A stretch of 64,000 nucleotides of DNA from Candidatus Caldisaccharidevorator malaysiensis (lineage in GTDB: Bacteria; Armatimonadota; Fervidibacteria; Fervidibacterales; Fervidibacteraceae), in contig JANXBO010000001.1 in NCBI GenBank assembly GCA_025057575.1, forward strand, positions 62,001-126,000. Direction: 5' to 3'. The notes under the pieces were generated by a model. That model made no database searches. It was not told where the DNA came from and saw only the letters and a list, made by a program, of their open reading frames with translations. The first letter of the stretch is position 1. Every line of letters starts with the position of its first letter. Positions 45,455 through 54,743 of the stretch are shown here, piece by piece. The position numbers were made by a program, and so were the translations under genes.

Positions 45455-46217
45455 CCAAAAGAACCCCGGGGACGAACGCCTCCCGAGAGAGAGCATCATG
45501 GCGAATGGTTAAAACCTGCCCCGGCATTCCCAGAAGAACCTCCTGATGCGCTACCAGACCGGGAAGGCGAATGCTGTGAATGCGGATGCCCTGGAAATCC
45601 CCTCCCAAAGCACCGTCCAGCAAGACCTCAGGATGGCTAACTTTCGGGGGCGCAATGGCTCGGTTCCTTCCTTTGTGGATCAGTTCGGCAGTCCGCAACG
45701 CTGTTCCCGATGGCGCATCCACCTTGCCGTCGTGGTGGAGTTCTATGATCTCTATCCGGTCAAAGTAGCGGGACGCTTCCACAGCAAATTTCATCATTAA
45801 GACCGCTCCAATAGCGAAGTTCGGGGCGATGACCATAGGAACACCTTGTTCCTTTGCCAAAGCGTCCACCTCTCGGACTTTCTCTTCTGTCCAGCCTGTG
45901 GTCCCAACGACCGGAGACACCTTAAGCCGAAGACAAGTCTTGACATTTTCTACGACGACGGACGGATGGGTAAAATCCACAACGACTTGAGGCGACGCAG
46001 CTGCAACGGCTTCTTCAATCCGATCGTAAATCAAAGCATTAGCCGATTGCCCGACTAACACTTCCCCAATGTCCCGCCCCTGTTCCTTGATGTCTATGCC
46101 CGCTACCAACTGCAGGTCTTGCCGCTTGAGAAGGGCTTTGGACACTTCACTTCCCATTCGCCCGCAGCAGCCACAGACGGCAACCCGCACAGGGAAAGAT
46201 GTTTCTTGTTGTCCCAT
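45393..46217 (-). CDS. dapB: 4-hydroxy-tetrahydrodipicolinate reductase
   Basis: 274 residues. The N-terminal Rossmann loop VAVCGCCGRMGSEV binds NAD(P)H. VGTTGWTEE, the catalytic EIIELHHDGKVDAPSGTAL segment with the His pair and Lys, and APNFAIGAVLM follow. The C-terminus is family-typical. It makes tetrahydrodipicolinate in lysine and diaminopimelate synthesis. It is the last of rpsO-pnp-M16-dapB, an order seen in many bacteria. It overlaps the convergent vanW gene by 62 bases. Start ATG with GGAGGCGG nearby. Confidence 0.96.
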   Translation of the reverse strand: MGQQETSFPVRVAVCGCCGRMGSEVSKALLKRQDLQLVAGIDIKEQGRDIGEVLVGQSANALIYDRIEEAVAAASPQVVVDFTHPSVVVENVKTCLRLKVSPVVGTTGWTEEKVREVDALAKEQGVPMVIAPNFAIGAVLMMKFAVEASRYFDRIEIIELHHDGKVDAPSGTALRTAELIHKGRNRAIAPPKVSHPEVLLDGALGGDFQGIRIHSIRLPGLVAHQEVLLGMPGQVLTIRHDALSREAFVPGVLLAIEKVLHLPPGVTFGLENLL

Positions 46218-46257
46218 TACCGCCGCCTCCTTTTTAATTCTTCCAACGATTGCGCCC

Positions 46258-47562
46258 TTAACCTTCGTTGAGGATAGCCATCAGCCGATCCGCCTGAGAC
46301 TCGTTAACGGGACCGACGAAAGCGGCAGAAAAGGTGGAATTAAGGAACAGATGATGGGCCATTTGGAGAACATCTTCATCTTGGACCTCGTCAATGCGGT
46401 TTAAAATACCCGAAAGGGGAATGGGGCGGGCAAAATAGTAAATCTGGCGACCCAGGCGCATCATGGACCCCAAGACGCTCTCTTGGACAGTGATGGCGCT
46501 CAATTTCAACTGAGTGCGGGCTGCTTCCAGTTCTCCCGCTCTCAGCCCCTCTCGGCACAACCGCTTTAATTCATTAGCAATTACTTTCATCACTTTCTCG
46601 GCTTTCTTGGCATCGCAACTGCCGCTGATCCAAAAGTGCCCTCCTTCCTTGAAAAAAGTGGCTCCTGAAGAGATGGAGTAGGCTAAACCCCTTTTTTCCC
46701 TTACGCTTAAAAAGAGACGGGAACTGGCACCGCCCCCAACAATCGCATCCAATAAGGAGAGAGTGTAAGTTCGGGGATCAGAGGTAGGAAGCCCCGGAAC
46801 GCCGATGCAGAAGTAAAGTTGGGCGGTTGGTCGCCTCTCCAGCCGTATTCTTCCTGCGCCACGGGGTTGGGCAAACAAGGAGCCGGCAGCACCATTTCGG
46901 CGCAGTCGCCCAAAAATTTCTGCCACCCTCTCTTCCAAAGACCCTTCTTCTATAGCGCCGGCACCCACCACGATCATCCGGTCAGGGGTGTAAAAATTTT
47001 TGTGGAACGAAAGAAGAAGACGAGGGGTCATTGACTGGACCGATTGCTCGGTCCCCAAAACGGGACGACTCAACGGATGACCGTCCCAAAGAGCCTCGTA
47101 GAAAAGTTCGCCGACCAAATCGTCGGGCGAGTCTTTTACCGACTGAATCTCAGAGAGAATAATTTGCTTCTCTGTTTCCACATCTTTTGCCCTAATTGCC
47201 GGTTGAGTCGTCAGTTCGTGAAGAAGGGTCAGCGCCTCCGGCACCTGATCGGGCAAAACCTGGCAGTAAAAGCAGGTGACCTCCTTGTCTGTAAACGCGT
47301 CACAATAGCCCCCTAAGGAATCAATGGCTTTGGCGATGGCTTTGCCAGAGCGTCGTTTAGTCCCCTTAAAGGGCATATGCTCTAAAAAATGGGCAATGCC
47401 CTCTTGACCCGGTGTTTCGTTCTGAGAACCTGCCTCCAGCCACACACCGAGGGAAACGGTTTTTGCCCAAGGAAGGGTAAGGAGGCCAATCCGTAGTCCA
47501 TTTTCCAGTCGTCTGACGCTCGCCTCGGACGAGGCAAGGAGAGTGGACTGAATCACGGTCAT
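46258..47562 (-). CDS. M16-family zinc protease (processing peptidase-like)
   Basis: About 434 residues. The inverted zinc motif HFLEHMPFKGT (HxxEH) with the downstream Glu in VETEKQIILSEI is diagnostic of M16. The C-terminal half carries the partner-lobe signature GGGASSRLFLSVREKRGLAYSI. It degrades peptides in the cytoplasm or processes short proteins. The start at ATG 47562 follows GGCGAGGGGGCG; a frame extending to 47673 would overlap pnp and lacks family-like sequence. It lies between pnp and dapB in the conserved order. Confidence 0.92.
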   Translation of the reverse strand: MTVIQSTLLASSEASVRRLENGLRIGLLTLPWAKTVSLGVWLEAGSQNETPGQEGIAHFLEHMPFKGTKRRSGKAIAKAIDSLGGYCDAFTDKEVTCFYCQVLPDQVPEALTLLHELTTQPAIRAKDVETEKQIILSEIQSVKDSPDDLVGELFYEALWDGHPLSRPVLGTEQSVQSMTPRLLLSFHKNFYTPDRMIVVGAGAIEEGSLEERVAEIFGRLRRNGAAGSLFAQPRGAGRIRLERRPTAQLYFCIGVPGLPTSDPRTYTLSLLDAIVGGGASSRLFLSVREKRGLAYSISSGATFFKEGGHFWISGSCDAKKAEKVMKVIANELKRLCREGLRAGELEAARTQLKLSAITVQESVLGSMMRLGRQIYYFARPIPLSGILNRIDEVQDEDVLQMAHHLFLNSTFSAAFVGPVNESQADRLMAILNEG

Positions 47563-47608
47563 CGCCCCCTCGCTGGCGGGAAACAGATGAATGACCAGTC
47601 GCCAACAC

Positions 47609-49807
47609 TTAACCGGACCTTTCCGGCGGTCGGTTCGGTGGAAACGGCGGTCGCCCCAGCCGGTCCCGACCAAACCCTTTGGGGGACCTTGGACCCTCCC
47701 GGCGAGGCACCTCTAAGTTGGGGCGAGGCAAAAGTTCTTTCCGGCTCAACTGGATTTTGCCGTCGGGCTGGACGCCCAGGACTTTGACTTCCAGTTCATC
47801 GCCGACCTTCAAAACATCGGTGACCGCACTAATGTGCTGGTGACTGATCTGCGAAATGTGAAGGAGACCTTCTTTTCCGGGTAGGATCTCCAGAAGGGCA
47901 CCAAACGGCAAAATTCGGGTCACCCGTCCTTTGTAAACCTTACCCACTTCGGGGTCCGATCCATACATTCGGACCATTTCTGCCGCCTTTTCCGCTCTCT
48001 CCAAATCCGGCGAGGTAATATAAACCGTTCCATCCGGTTTCACGTCAACGATGGATCCCGTTTCTTGCTGGATGTGCTTGATGTGTTTCCCTCTTGGACC
48101 GATGACCTCGCCAATCTTGTCTGTTGGGATCCGGATTGTGATCACCCGGGGAGCATGAGGGGAAATTTCGGGTCGGGGTCGGTCAATGACCTGGAGCATT
48201 TTGTCAATGATGATCATTCGGGCATCTCGGGCTTGATAGAGGGCTTTTTCAAGAACCGAAGGCTCCAAACCCGGAATTTTCAGGTCCAGTTGAACGGCGG
48301 TAATCCCCGACAAGGTGCCCGCCACCTTAAAGTCCATATCCCCGTAGCCGTCCTCTGTTCCCTGGATGTCCGTCAACAGGCGATAGTCGGCGCCCTCCAT
48401 CACTAATCCGATAGAGATACCGGCGACGGCGGCGGTGATCGGGACCCCAGCGTCCATCAGGGCTAAAGTGCCCCCGCATACAGACGCCATTGAAGTAGAT
48501 CCATTGGATTGGAGAACTTCCGAAACTAACCGTATGGTGTAGGGGAAGGTATCTTCATCGGGAATGACGGGCTCCAAGGCTCTCTCGGCTAAGGCACCGT
48601 GCCCAATCTCCCGTCGGGACGGTCCCCGTAAGGGGCGCACTTCACCGGTTGAGAACGGGGGAAAGTTGTATTGATGGATGAACCTCTTGGTCTCCTCTTC
48701 CTCAAGAATGGTCTCTAACAACATTTCCTCACTCATTGCGCCCAAAGTGGCGATCGTGAGGACCTGGGTTTCCCCCCTCATAAACAGACCCGAGCCGTGG
48801 GCGCGGGGCGATATCCCGACGGCACAAGAGATGGGCCGGATGTCGGTTGGACCACGTTGATCGGGTCTGATCCCGTCGGTCAGGATGCTCTTTCTGACAA
48901 TTCTGCGGGCAACCTCGTCAACGGCTAAGGGGAGAATCCTCTTTTCCTCCTCAGAAAGTCGTTCCGCCCATATAGTTTGAATTTCTGTCAAGAGGGCTTC
49001 CATCTGATGCTGGCGCTCCGACTTGACATCGGCAAAAATAGCGTTCCGGATTCGGTCGCTCCATTCGGCGCTGACTCTCTCAAGAAAAGCTTCGTCGGGA
49101 AGCAGGATGGTAAAGGGAGTCTTTTCAGCACCGACTTTCTCCGCCAGTTCCCACTGCAGAGTCAGCAACGGCTCCAGCGCCTGGCAGCCTAGTTCAATGG
49201 CGTTGAAGAAAAGAGATTCGGAAACTTCTTGACCACCGCCCTCCAGCATCACGACCTTGTCCTTGGTGCCGGCAACGACCAGATCCAGTCGGCTCTGACT
49301 CAGTTGAGCGAAGGTCGGGTTGACAATTAATTCGTCGCCGATGCACCCGATCCGGACAGCAGCGACTGGACCAAAGAAGGGAATGTCCGACACCATCAGC
49401 GCCGCACTGGCGCCGACAAGCCCCAAGGTATCCAAACTGTTCTCGTGGTCAAAGGAGAGGGCCGTGACAATTACCTGCACGTCGTTGAGGGCTCCTTTGG
49501 GGAAGAGCGGTCTAATGGCTCTATCAATCAAGCGAGCGGTCAAAATGGCCTGATCGCTGGGTCTTCCTTCCCGGCGCAAAAAACGGTGCCCTGGTATTTT
49601 CCCCGCCGCATACATCCGTTCCTCAAAATCCACCACGAGAGGGAAAAAATCCACCCCTTGCCGGGGCTGGGACGCCCGCACGACGGTGACTAAGACCATA
49701 CTGTCCCCATATTGGGCGATAACAGCACCATCGGCTTGCCCAGCAACCAGACCGGTGCTTATGGTAAAGGTTCTTCCCCCGATTACTCTCTCTGCAGACC
49801 CGTTCAT
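47609..49807 (-). CDS. pnp: Polyribonucleotide nucleotidyltransferase (PNPase)
   Basis: About 732 residues: two RNase PH domains joined by a helical linker, then KH (IPTDKIGEVIGPRGKHIKHIQ) and S1 (VGKVYKGRVTRILPFGALLEI) domains. DMDFKVAGT marks the catalytic half. It degrades RNA 3' to 5' with phosphate and takes part in mRNA turnover. A Pro/Arg-rich tail (PRREGPRSPKGFGRDRLG) ends the protein. The ATG 49807 is one codon after a TTG alternative and sits with AGGAAG ahead. rpsO lies directly upstream, the common arrangement. Confidence 0.97.
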   Translation of the reverse strand: MNGSAERVIGGRTFTISTGLVAGQADGAVIAQYGDSMVLVTVVRASQPRQGVDFFPLVVDFEERMYAAGKIPGHRFLRREGRPSDQAILTARLIDRAIRPLFPKGALNDVQVIVTALSFDHENSLDTLGLVGASAALMVSDIPFFGPVAAVRIGCIGDELIVNPTFAQLSQSRLDLVVAGTKDKVVMLEGGGQEVSESLFFNAIELGCQALEPLLTLQWELAEKVGAEKTPFTILLPDEAFLERVSAEWSDRIRNAIFADVKSERQHQMEALLTEIQTIWAERLSEEEKRILPLAVDEVARRIVRKSILTDGIRPDQRGPTDIRPISCAVGISPRAHGSGLFMRGETQVLTIATLGAMSEEMLLETILEEEETKRFIHQYNFPPFSTGEVRPLRGPSRREIGHGALAERALEPVIPDEDTFPYTIRLVSEVLQSNGSTSMASVCGGTLALMDAGVPITAAVAGISIGLVMEGADYRLLTDIQGTEDGYGDMDFKVAGTLSGITAVQLDLKIPGLEPSVLEKALYQARDARMIIIDKMLQVIDRPRPEISPHAPRVITIRIPTDKIGEVIGPRGKHIKHIQQETGSIVDVKPDGTVYITSPDLERAEKAAEMVRMYGSDPEVGKVYKGRVTRILPFGALLEILPGKEGLLHISQISHQHISAVTDVLKVGDELEVKVLGVQPDGKIQLSRKELLPRPNLEVPRREGPRSPKGFGRDRLGRPPFPPNRPPERSG

Positions 49808-49836
49808 CAAAGTGACTTCCTGTCCCTGTAATTGGG

Positions 49837-50175
49837 TTATGTCGGCGATTCGTTCTGCTCTTTTTCCTCAGCGCCTGCTTGTGCCACTGCCCGTAGCCCG
49901 CCGAAGATGTCTCTGATCCCCAAAGTCTCTATCACTTGGCGGTATCGTTCCAAATCGGTGCGCGCCAGATAGCGCAACAGGCGGCGCCTTTTTCCGTGCA
50001 TCTTCAGAAGACCCCTTTGGGAGCTCTTGTCCTTCCGATGCCTTTTGATGTGCTCAGTAAGGTCGTTGATTCGTTTCGTCAGAAGAGCGATTTGGACCTC
50101 CGGTGAGCCGGTGTCCTGAGCCCACCGCGCCCATTGAGCAATAATGTCCTTTTTTTCTTCCTTCGTCAGTCCCAT
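49837..50175 (-). CDS. rpsO: Ribosomal protein S15
   Basis: 112 residues. The S15 core is clear: [47 protein letters not shown] and a final [11 protein letters not shown]. It binds the central domain of 16S rRNA early in assembly. The last 20 residues ([17 protein letters not shown]) are an extra acidic tail beyond the usual 88-90 residues. A GAGGAGGG box lies ahead of the ATG with long spacing. It is followed by pnp. Confidence 0.97.
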   Translation of the reverse strand: MGLTKEEKKDIIAQWARWAQDTGSPEVQIALLTKRINDLTEHIKRHRKDKSSQRGLLKMHGKRRRLLRYLARTDLERYRQVIETLGIRDIFGGLRAVAQAGAEEKEQNESPT

Positions 50176-50217
50176 ATAAGAGTAAGAGCCACCCTCCTCA
50201 GTTGTAAGCCATTCTGT

Positions 50218-51801
50218 CTATCGTAGGGGCGAGGAAAGTTTTCTCAACTCGCCAACAACGATCTCCTTGATTTCCGCCCATTCCTGCCGTGCCCGACGGG
50301 CATCGGCGATGGCTTGGCGATATTGGTCTCGGACCTGGTCCCGGTAGGCTCTCAGAGCCAAGACCAAAACGCCGGCGTATTCCGGCGGGATGAGCCCCTG
50401 ACGGGCAATGGCAAGGTAGCGGTGAAAGTTTCCCGCTGCTGCCGTGCCCGCAACCCCACCACCGCCGGGGGCACCCGCCATTGCACCTGGGGCACCCATC
50501 ATCCCCGGCATCATCCCTGGAGCACCACCCATTGGACCAAACCCGGCACCCGGTCCCTCCTGATCCGGTATACCCATCGTTCCTGGTGGACCTCCCGCCG
50601 GTGGACCACCCATCATCCCCATTGCACCGGGCATAGCACCCGGCGGTCCTCCCGGACCTCCTGGTCCCATCATCCCCGGCATCATCCCCGGCATCATACC
50701 CGGACCAGGCATTCCCGGTCCACCAGGAGCCGTCGGGGCACCGCCCCCGACGGGTGCTGCCGCCGGCGCCCCGGCGACACCGCCGACCATTTGAGCACCC
50801 AGACTTCGGAGGCTCTGAAGAAGGCTGTCCCGAATGTCGGGAAACCAGTTGAGGACCTCCGAGAGAGGCTCCCGCCTGCCCAGCATTCCCAATCGGATTA
50901 GTCGTTGAGGGATCGGCTCGCCGCCGATTGGTGCCGTCACGCCGCTGACATCGCCAGCAATCAACGCTGGAGGAGCGCCCCGAAGCAGAAGCATAGAGAT
51001 TCTTTCTGGTGTCAGTTTTGCCTTGGCGGCAATCGGCAAAAAGGCTCGTTCAAGGACATCAATGCGGGCGAGCACCTCCTGGAGGGCTGCCACAACCCCA
51101 GCCGTCTGGACCATCGCCTGCTCTGCCTGCTCCAACGGAGCGCGAAGAGCCGACGGAACGGCAATGGTCCTCCAACCCAATTCCTCAGCGGCACGAGGGG
51201 AGAAGGTAATTTTTTGTTGGCGCCTTGCCCGTAGTCGCCGAGCCGGATCGCCGGCGGACAAGGAGGGAGGGGCACCCCCAGCGCCTGCGGACCCCTTACT
51301 CATTTGGGCGGTCGGTGATAGCCGTGAACTCACGGAAGGAGACGACGAACTCGGAGACGGCGAAGGTCCACCTGCAGCCCAGTTCCGGAAACTTATGTGA
51401 CATTCCTCTCCTTCGTTAACCGTAACCAAACCCAAACGAGCAAGATGACGATTGAGGCTTCGCCATTGGGCACCGGAAAGAAAGAAAACTTCCGCCCGAA
51501 CTCGCCCACTTTCATCTCTTTGCCGCTTGGGACACACCTCAAGGCGTACCAGTTTGTTCTCCGCCAGCCTTTTCACCTCGGACACTGCCCGATCGGACAA
51601 TTCCCGAGACGAACTGGCTTCTATCCCAATGAGACGGACCGTTCCCACCCCTTCCACCGTCAAAACCTCGGGGCGTTCCACTGACCGACAAAGATAAACC
51701 CCAGAGACCGGCTCTGCCGTCTGATCCTTTTGCTGGGCGAGAGCCAAAAAGCCCGTCGCCAACGCCAGCGTCAGCGCTGCGACCGACAGCCATTTGAGCA
51801 T
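50218..51801 (-). CDS. Exported SNase-like protein with a Gly/Pro/Met-rich low-complexity region
   Basis: 527 residues. A signal peptide (SVAALTLALATGFLALA) is followed by a staphylococcal-nuclease-like fold, residues about 35-135: GTVRLIGIEASS, LVRLEVCPKRQRDESGRVRAEVF, LNRHLARLGLVTV. Catalytic Arg and acidic residues are only partly kept. A Ser/Pro linker and a helical domain (200-345) come next. About 110 residues are rich in Gly, Pro, Met and Ala with PGMM repeats, and a helical end follows. The Met-rich stretch could bind metal or just be flexible. Function unknown. It lies between nuoN and rpsO on the same strand. Confidence 0.7.
   Translation of the reverse strand: MLKWLSVAALTLALATGFLALAQQKDQTAEPVSGVYLCRSVERPEVLTVEGVGTVRLIGIEASSSRELSDRAVSEVKRLAENKLVRLEVCPKRQRDESGRVRAEVFFLSGAQWRSLNRHLARLGLVTVNEGEECHISFRNWAAGGPSPSPSSSSPSVSSRLSPTAQMSKGSAGAGGAPPSLSAGDPARRLRARRQQKITFSPRAAEELGWRTIAVPSALRAPLEQAEQAMVQTAGVVAALQEVLARIDVLERAFLPIAAKAKLTPERISMLLLRGAPPALIAGDVSGVTAPIGGEPIPQRLIRLGMLGRREPLSEVLNWFPDIRDSLLQSLRSLGAQMVGGVAGAPAAAPVGGGAPTAPGGPGMPGPGMMPGMMPGMMGPGGPGGPPGAMPGAMGMMGGPPAGGPPGTMGIPDQEGPGAGFGPMGGAPGMMPGMMGAPGAMAGAPGGGGVAGTAAAGNFHRYLAIARQGLIPPEYAGVLVLALRAYRDQVRDQYRQAIADARRARQEWAEIKEIVVGELRKLSSPLR
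50450..50770 (-). repeat. Low-complexity coding repeat (Gly-Pro-Met-Met type)
   Basis: Within the SNase-like gene the DNA repeats short units read on the minus strand as P-G-M-M and G-G-P-P-G codons, with clusters near 50500-50530 and 50660-50710. Its simple composition may vary in length between strains. Confidence 0.6.
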
Positions 51802-51865
51802 TCCAATCCCTCCTCGTCCGTCAAGTTAGATTGTAAAGCAACGGTGACCGGGCGTCAAACAGACC

Positions 51866-53302
51866 CTAAAAGAGGGCTAGATTGGGCAAATTCAGAACGA
51901 GAGCAGGAACGATTCCCAGGATCAGGACCCAAAGAGCACAAAGGAGGATCAGCGCTTTGACTCCGCTCCAAAGTCGGATTTCTTTTGCCGACGATGGGTT
52001 TCTGGTCTCGTAGAGGGACCAAACGATCCGAAGGTAGTAGTAAGCAGAGACGACCGTATTGAGGACGGCAACGACGACAAGCCCCACATATTGGGCTTCC
52101 AAAGCGACTTTAAAGACGATGACTTTTGCCCAGAATCCCGCCGTGAACGGAATGCCGGTCAGTCCTGCCATAAAAATAGCCATACAAAAACCGAGGACCG
52201 AGTCCCGATAGGCTAAGCCCGTCAGTTCCTGCCAGGTTGCCGGGCGACCGCCTTTTTCTTCCACCATTTGGGTGACGGCAAAGGCACCGACCGTCATCAG
52301 GGTGTAGGAGAGACCGTAGAAAAACAAAGCAACGGCAGCCTCTTTGGTTTTGGAAAGAAGAGCCAACGCCATATAGCCGGCATGGGCGATTGACGAATAC
52401 GCCAACATCCTCTTAACGCTGGTCTGGGGTAGGGCGGAAAGGTTCCCGAGAGTCATCGTCAAAAAGGAGACAAGGACCAGGACTTCGGTGCTGAGCCGCC
52501 CGACCGAAGTTTCCTCAAGCGCCACGGAAAAGACTCGGAAAAAAGCCCCCAGCGCCGCTACTTTCGGGACCGTCGTCATAAAGGCAGCGACGGGTGTTAC
52601 GGAACCCTCGTAAACGTCGGGAGCCCATTGATGAAACGGCACAAAGGCGATTTTAAAAAACAGACCGATTAAAAAAAGACCGGCTCCGATGGAGCCATAG
52701 ACGGACGGGTCCTTCAGCCCAGTGGCTATCTGAAAGATGTCCGTTGTTCCGGTCGCCCCGTAAAGAAAGGCAATGCCATAGGCGAGGAAAGCCGAAGCCA
52801 TCGCCCCCAGCAAAAGATATTTGAGAGCCGCCTCGGTCGGATAAGGGCGATGGGAAGCGTATCCCGCCAAAACATAGAGGGCAAGAGAAAGAGTATCAAG
52901 GGACAAAAATAAAGTGACCAGATCGGTGGCACTGACGAGGAACATCGCCCCAACGCAGGCGAGAAGGAGAAGGGCACAGTATTCCGCCAACCGTCCCATC
53001 AGCCCTTCATCCCTAAGAAACTCCCACGATAAAAGGATCGTCAACAGGGCGCCGATGACCGTTAGGGCTTGGAAAGATAGAGAGAAATGGTCCAGGCGAA
53101 TCATCGGGGCGCTGACGGACCGACCCCAGGACAAGACGATAAGCAGGAAAGACAAAAAGAGACCGACAATGGTGGACGCAAAGGCGCTGTGCCGTGCCAG
53201 TCCCTTGGAAGCAGCCGCTAACAGTAAGATCCAAAGGCAGGTGACCACGAGAACGACCTGGGGCGCAGAACTGACCAAAATTTGGGAAACCTCATTGACC
53301 AC
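51866..53302 (-). CDS. nuoN: NADH-quinone oxidoreductase subunit N
   Basis: 478 residues with about 14 hydrophobic segments. The proton-pump module includes ALKYLLLGAMASAFLAYG and FKIAFVPFHQWAPDVYEGSVTPVAAFM, with the conserved lysines and histidine, and AYSSIAHAGYMALAL. It is part of complex I, moving protons in the membrane arm. The start is GTG at 53302 behind AAGGAAGAGGTGG. The rest of the nuo operon is not adjacent: upstream is a plus-strand gene. Either nuoN is displaced or the other subunits lie elsewhere. Confidence 0.93.
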   Translation of the reverse strand: MVNEVSQILVSSAPQVVLVVTCLWILLLAAASKGLARHSAFASTIVGLFLSFLLIVLSWGRSVSAPMIRLDHFSLSFQALTVIGALLTILLSWEFLRDEGLMGRLAEYCALLLLACVGAMFLVSATDLVTLFLSLDTLSLALYVLAGYASHRPYPTEAALKYLLLGAMASAFLAYGIAFLYGATGTTDIFQIATGLKDPSVYGSIGAGLFLIGLFFKIAFVPFHQWAPDVYEGSVTPVAAFMTTVPKVAALGAFFRVFSVALEETSVGRLSTEVLVLVSFLTMTLGNLSALPQTSVKRMLAYSSIAHAGYMALALLSKTKEAAVALFFYGLSYTLMTVGAFAVTQMVEEKGGRPATWQELTGLAYRDSVLGFCMAIFMAGLTGIPFTAGFWAKVIVFKVALEAQYVGLVVVAVLNTVVSAYYYLRIVWSLYETRNPSSAKEIRLWSGVKALILLCALWVLILGIVPALVLNLPNLALF

Positions 53303-53331
53303 TAAGATTTACCACCTCTTCCTTTTACTTA

Positions 53332-53363
53332 CCTTAATCCATCAATTCCTTAATCCATCAATC
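53332..53363. repeat. 16-base direct repeat upstream of nuoN
   Basis: Two adjacent copies of CCTTAATCCATCAAT plus one variable base, in the interval between nuoN and the ceramidase-like gene. It may be replication slippage or a tandem protein-binding site for one of the two divergent genes. Confidence 0.7.
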
Positions 53364-53417
53364 CTTTTCAATGTTTTCTGATCCTTCCACCAGTATGACA
53401 AACTGAAAAGGAAGGCG

Positions 53418-54743
53418 GTGATTGCTATGGGCTGGAGTGCCGGAGTTGCCGAGGTGGACATTACACCCCCGAGAGGGGTTTGGATGACGGGGTTTGCTAA
53501 CAGGGTCCATCCCGCTGAGGGAATTCACGATCCTTTGAAAGCCCAAGCCCTTGCCATTAAAAATGACCAAGACCAAATGGTTGTCTTGGTCAGTATGGAC
53601 CTGGTGGCGTTGACGGCAGATCAGGTTAAGAGGATCCGCCAGTTAATCAGGGATTGGTCCGGTCTGGATCCATCTTGCCTGATGCTCAATGCGTCGCACA
53701 CCCATTCTGGTCCTGCTGTCGGCGAGTTATCGGCCCCCTGGATGGGATTAACGGACCCTTCTTACCTTGATGTAATGGTCCGAAAGATTGCCACCTGTGC
53801 CGTTATGGCTCAGATGGAGATGAAGCCCGCCCACCTCCATTTTGGAACAGCGGAAAGCCTCATCGGGATCAACCGTCGTCAAAAAAACCCTGACGGTCGC
53901 ATCGTGTTAGGTCACAACCCACAAGGTCCGGTAGACCGGCAAGTGGATCTTTTACTGGTTACCAATGATAAGGGACGCCCGATGGCAGCCCTTGTCGCTT
54001 TTGCTTGCCATCCCGTCATTTTGGGTCCTGAGAACTATCTGTTCTCTGCCGATTTTGTCGGAGTGACCCGACAGTCCCTTTCTACGGCTTTGGACGGAGC
54101 CTCCGTTCTCTTCCTTCAAGGCTGTGCGGGAAACATCAATCCCCGCGATAGAGGCACTTTTAGCGTGGCGGAGACCTTAGGAAATGAACTGGCCCAATCG
54201 GCTGTAACGGCAGCGAAAAAGGCGGAAACGGTTCAGTCCCAAACCCTTCGGGGCGTAATCGGCACAGCGTCTCTCCCCTATTTGCCTCCGCCCTCGGTAT
54301 CGGAATTGAGACACCATGAAAGGCTTCACCGAAAAGCCTATAAGGAAGCCAAGTCTGCAGGGCGATTGGGCGAAGCGAACTGGCGCGGTTGCGAAGTAGA
54401 CTGGGCAAAGGCGTTAGCAGAAGCCATCCGCTCTGAAACGGTGCCCAAAAAAGAGCGAATTAACTTACAGGTTCTGCAAATCGGAGACATTTTGTTTTTA
54501 GCGATGGCGGCGGAAACCTTCACCGAGATCGGTTTGACTTTACGGCAACAATCCCCTCTTCCCCGAACCATACCCCTTGGCTTCACCAATGGTTGCGTCG
54601 GCTACCTGCCGACTGCTTCTGCCTACAGAGAAGGGGGCTATGAGGTGGATATGGCGTTCAAATACTATGGTCGCCTCCTAATGATTGGACCGCAAAGCGA
54701 GCAGATTGTCATTAACTGGCTTTTATCGGCTGCCTCCGGATAA
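53418..54743 (+). CDS. Neutral/alkaline ceramidase-like protein (N-terminal domain type)
   Basis: 441 residues, cytosolic as no signal is visible. The GVAEVDITPPRGVWMTGF start is typical. LNASHTHSGPAVGEL and AFACHPVILGPEN supply the zinc-ligand histidines, and FLQGCAGNINPRD stands where true ceramidases have the GDVSPN nucleophile motif. Here the Ser is replaced, so ceramide hydrolysis is doubtful and another amidase or esterase activity is likely. The C-terminal part (MAAETFTEIG, NGCVGYLPTASAYREGGYE) is well conserved. GTG 53418 or ATG 53427 can start it. It overlaps by one base the start of the following membrane protein. Confidence 0.85.
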   Translation: MIAMGWSAGVAEVDITPPRGVWMTGFANRVHPAEGIHDPLKAQALAIKNDQDQMVVLVSMDLVALTADQVKRIRQLIRDWSGLDPSCLMLNASHTHSGPAVGELSAPWMGLTDPSYLDVMVRKIATCAVMAQMEMKPAHLHFGTAESLIGINRRQKNPDGRIVLGHNPQGPVDRQVDLLLVTNDKGRPMAALVAFACHPVILGPENYLFSADFVGVTRQSLSTALDGASVLFLQGCAGNINPRDRGTFSVAETLGNELAQSAVTAAKKAETVQSQTLRGVIGTASLPYLPPPSVSELRHHERLHRKAYKEAKSAGRLGEANWRGCEVDWAKALAEAIRSETVPKKERINLQVLQIGDILFLAMAAETFTEIGLTLRQQSPLPRTIPLGFTNGCVGYLPTASAYREGGYEVDMAFKYYGRLLMIGPQSEQIVINWLLSAASG

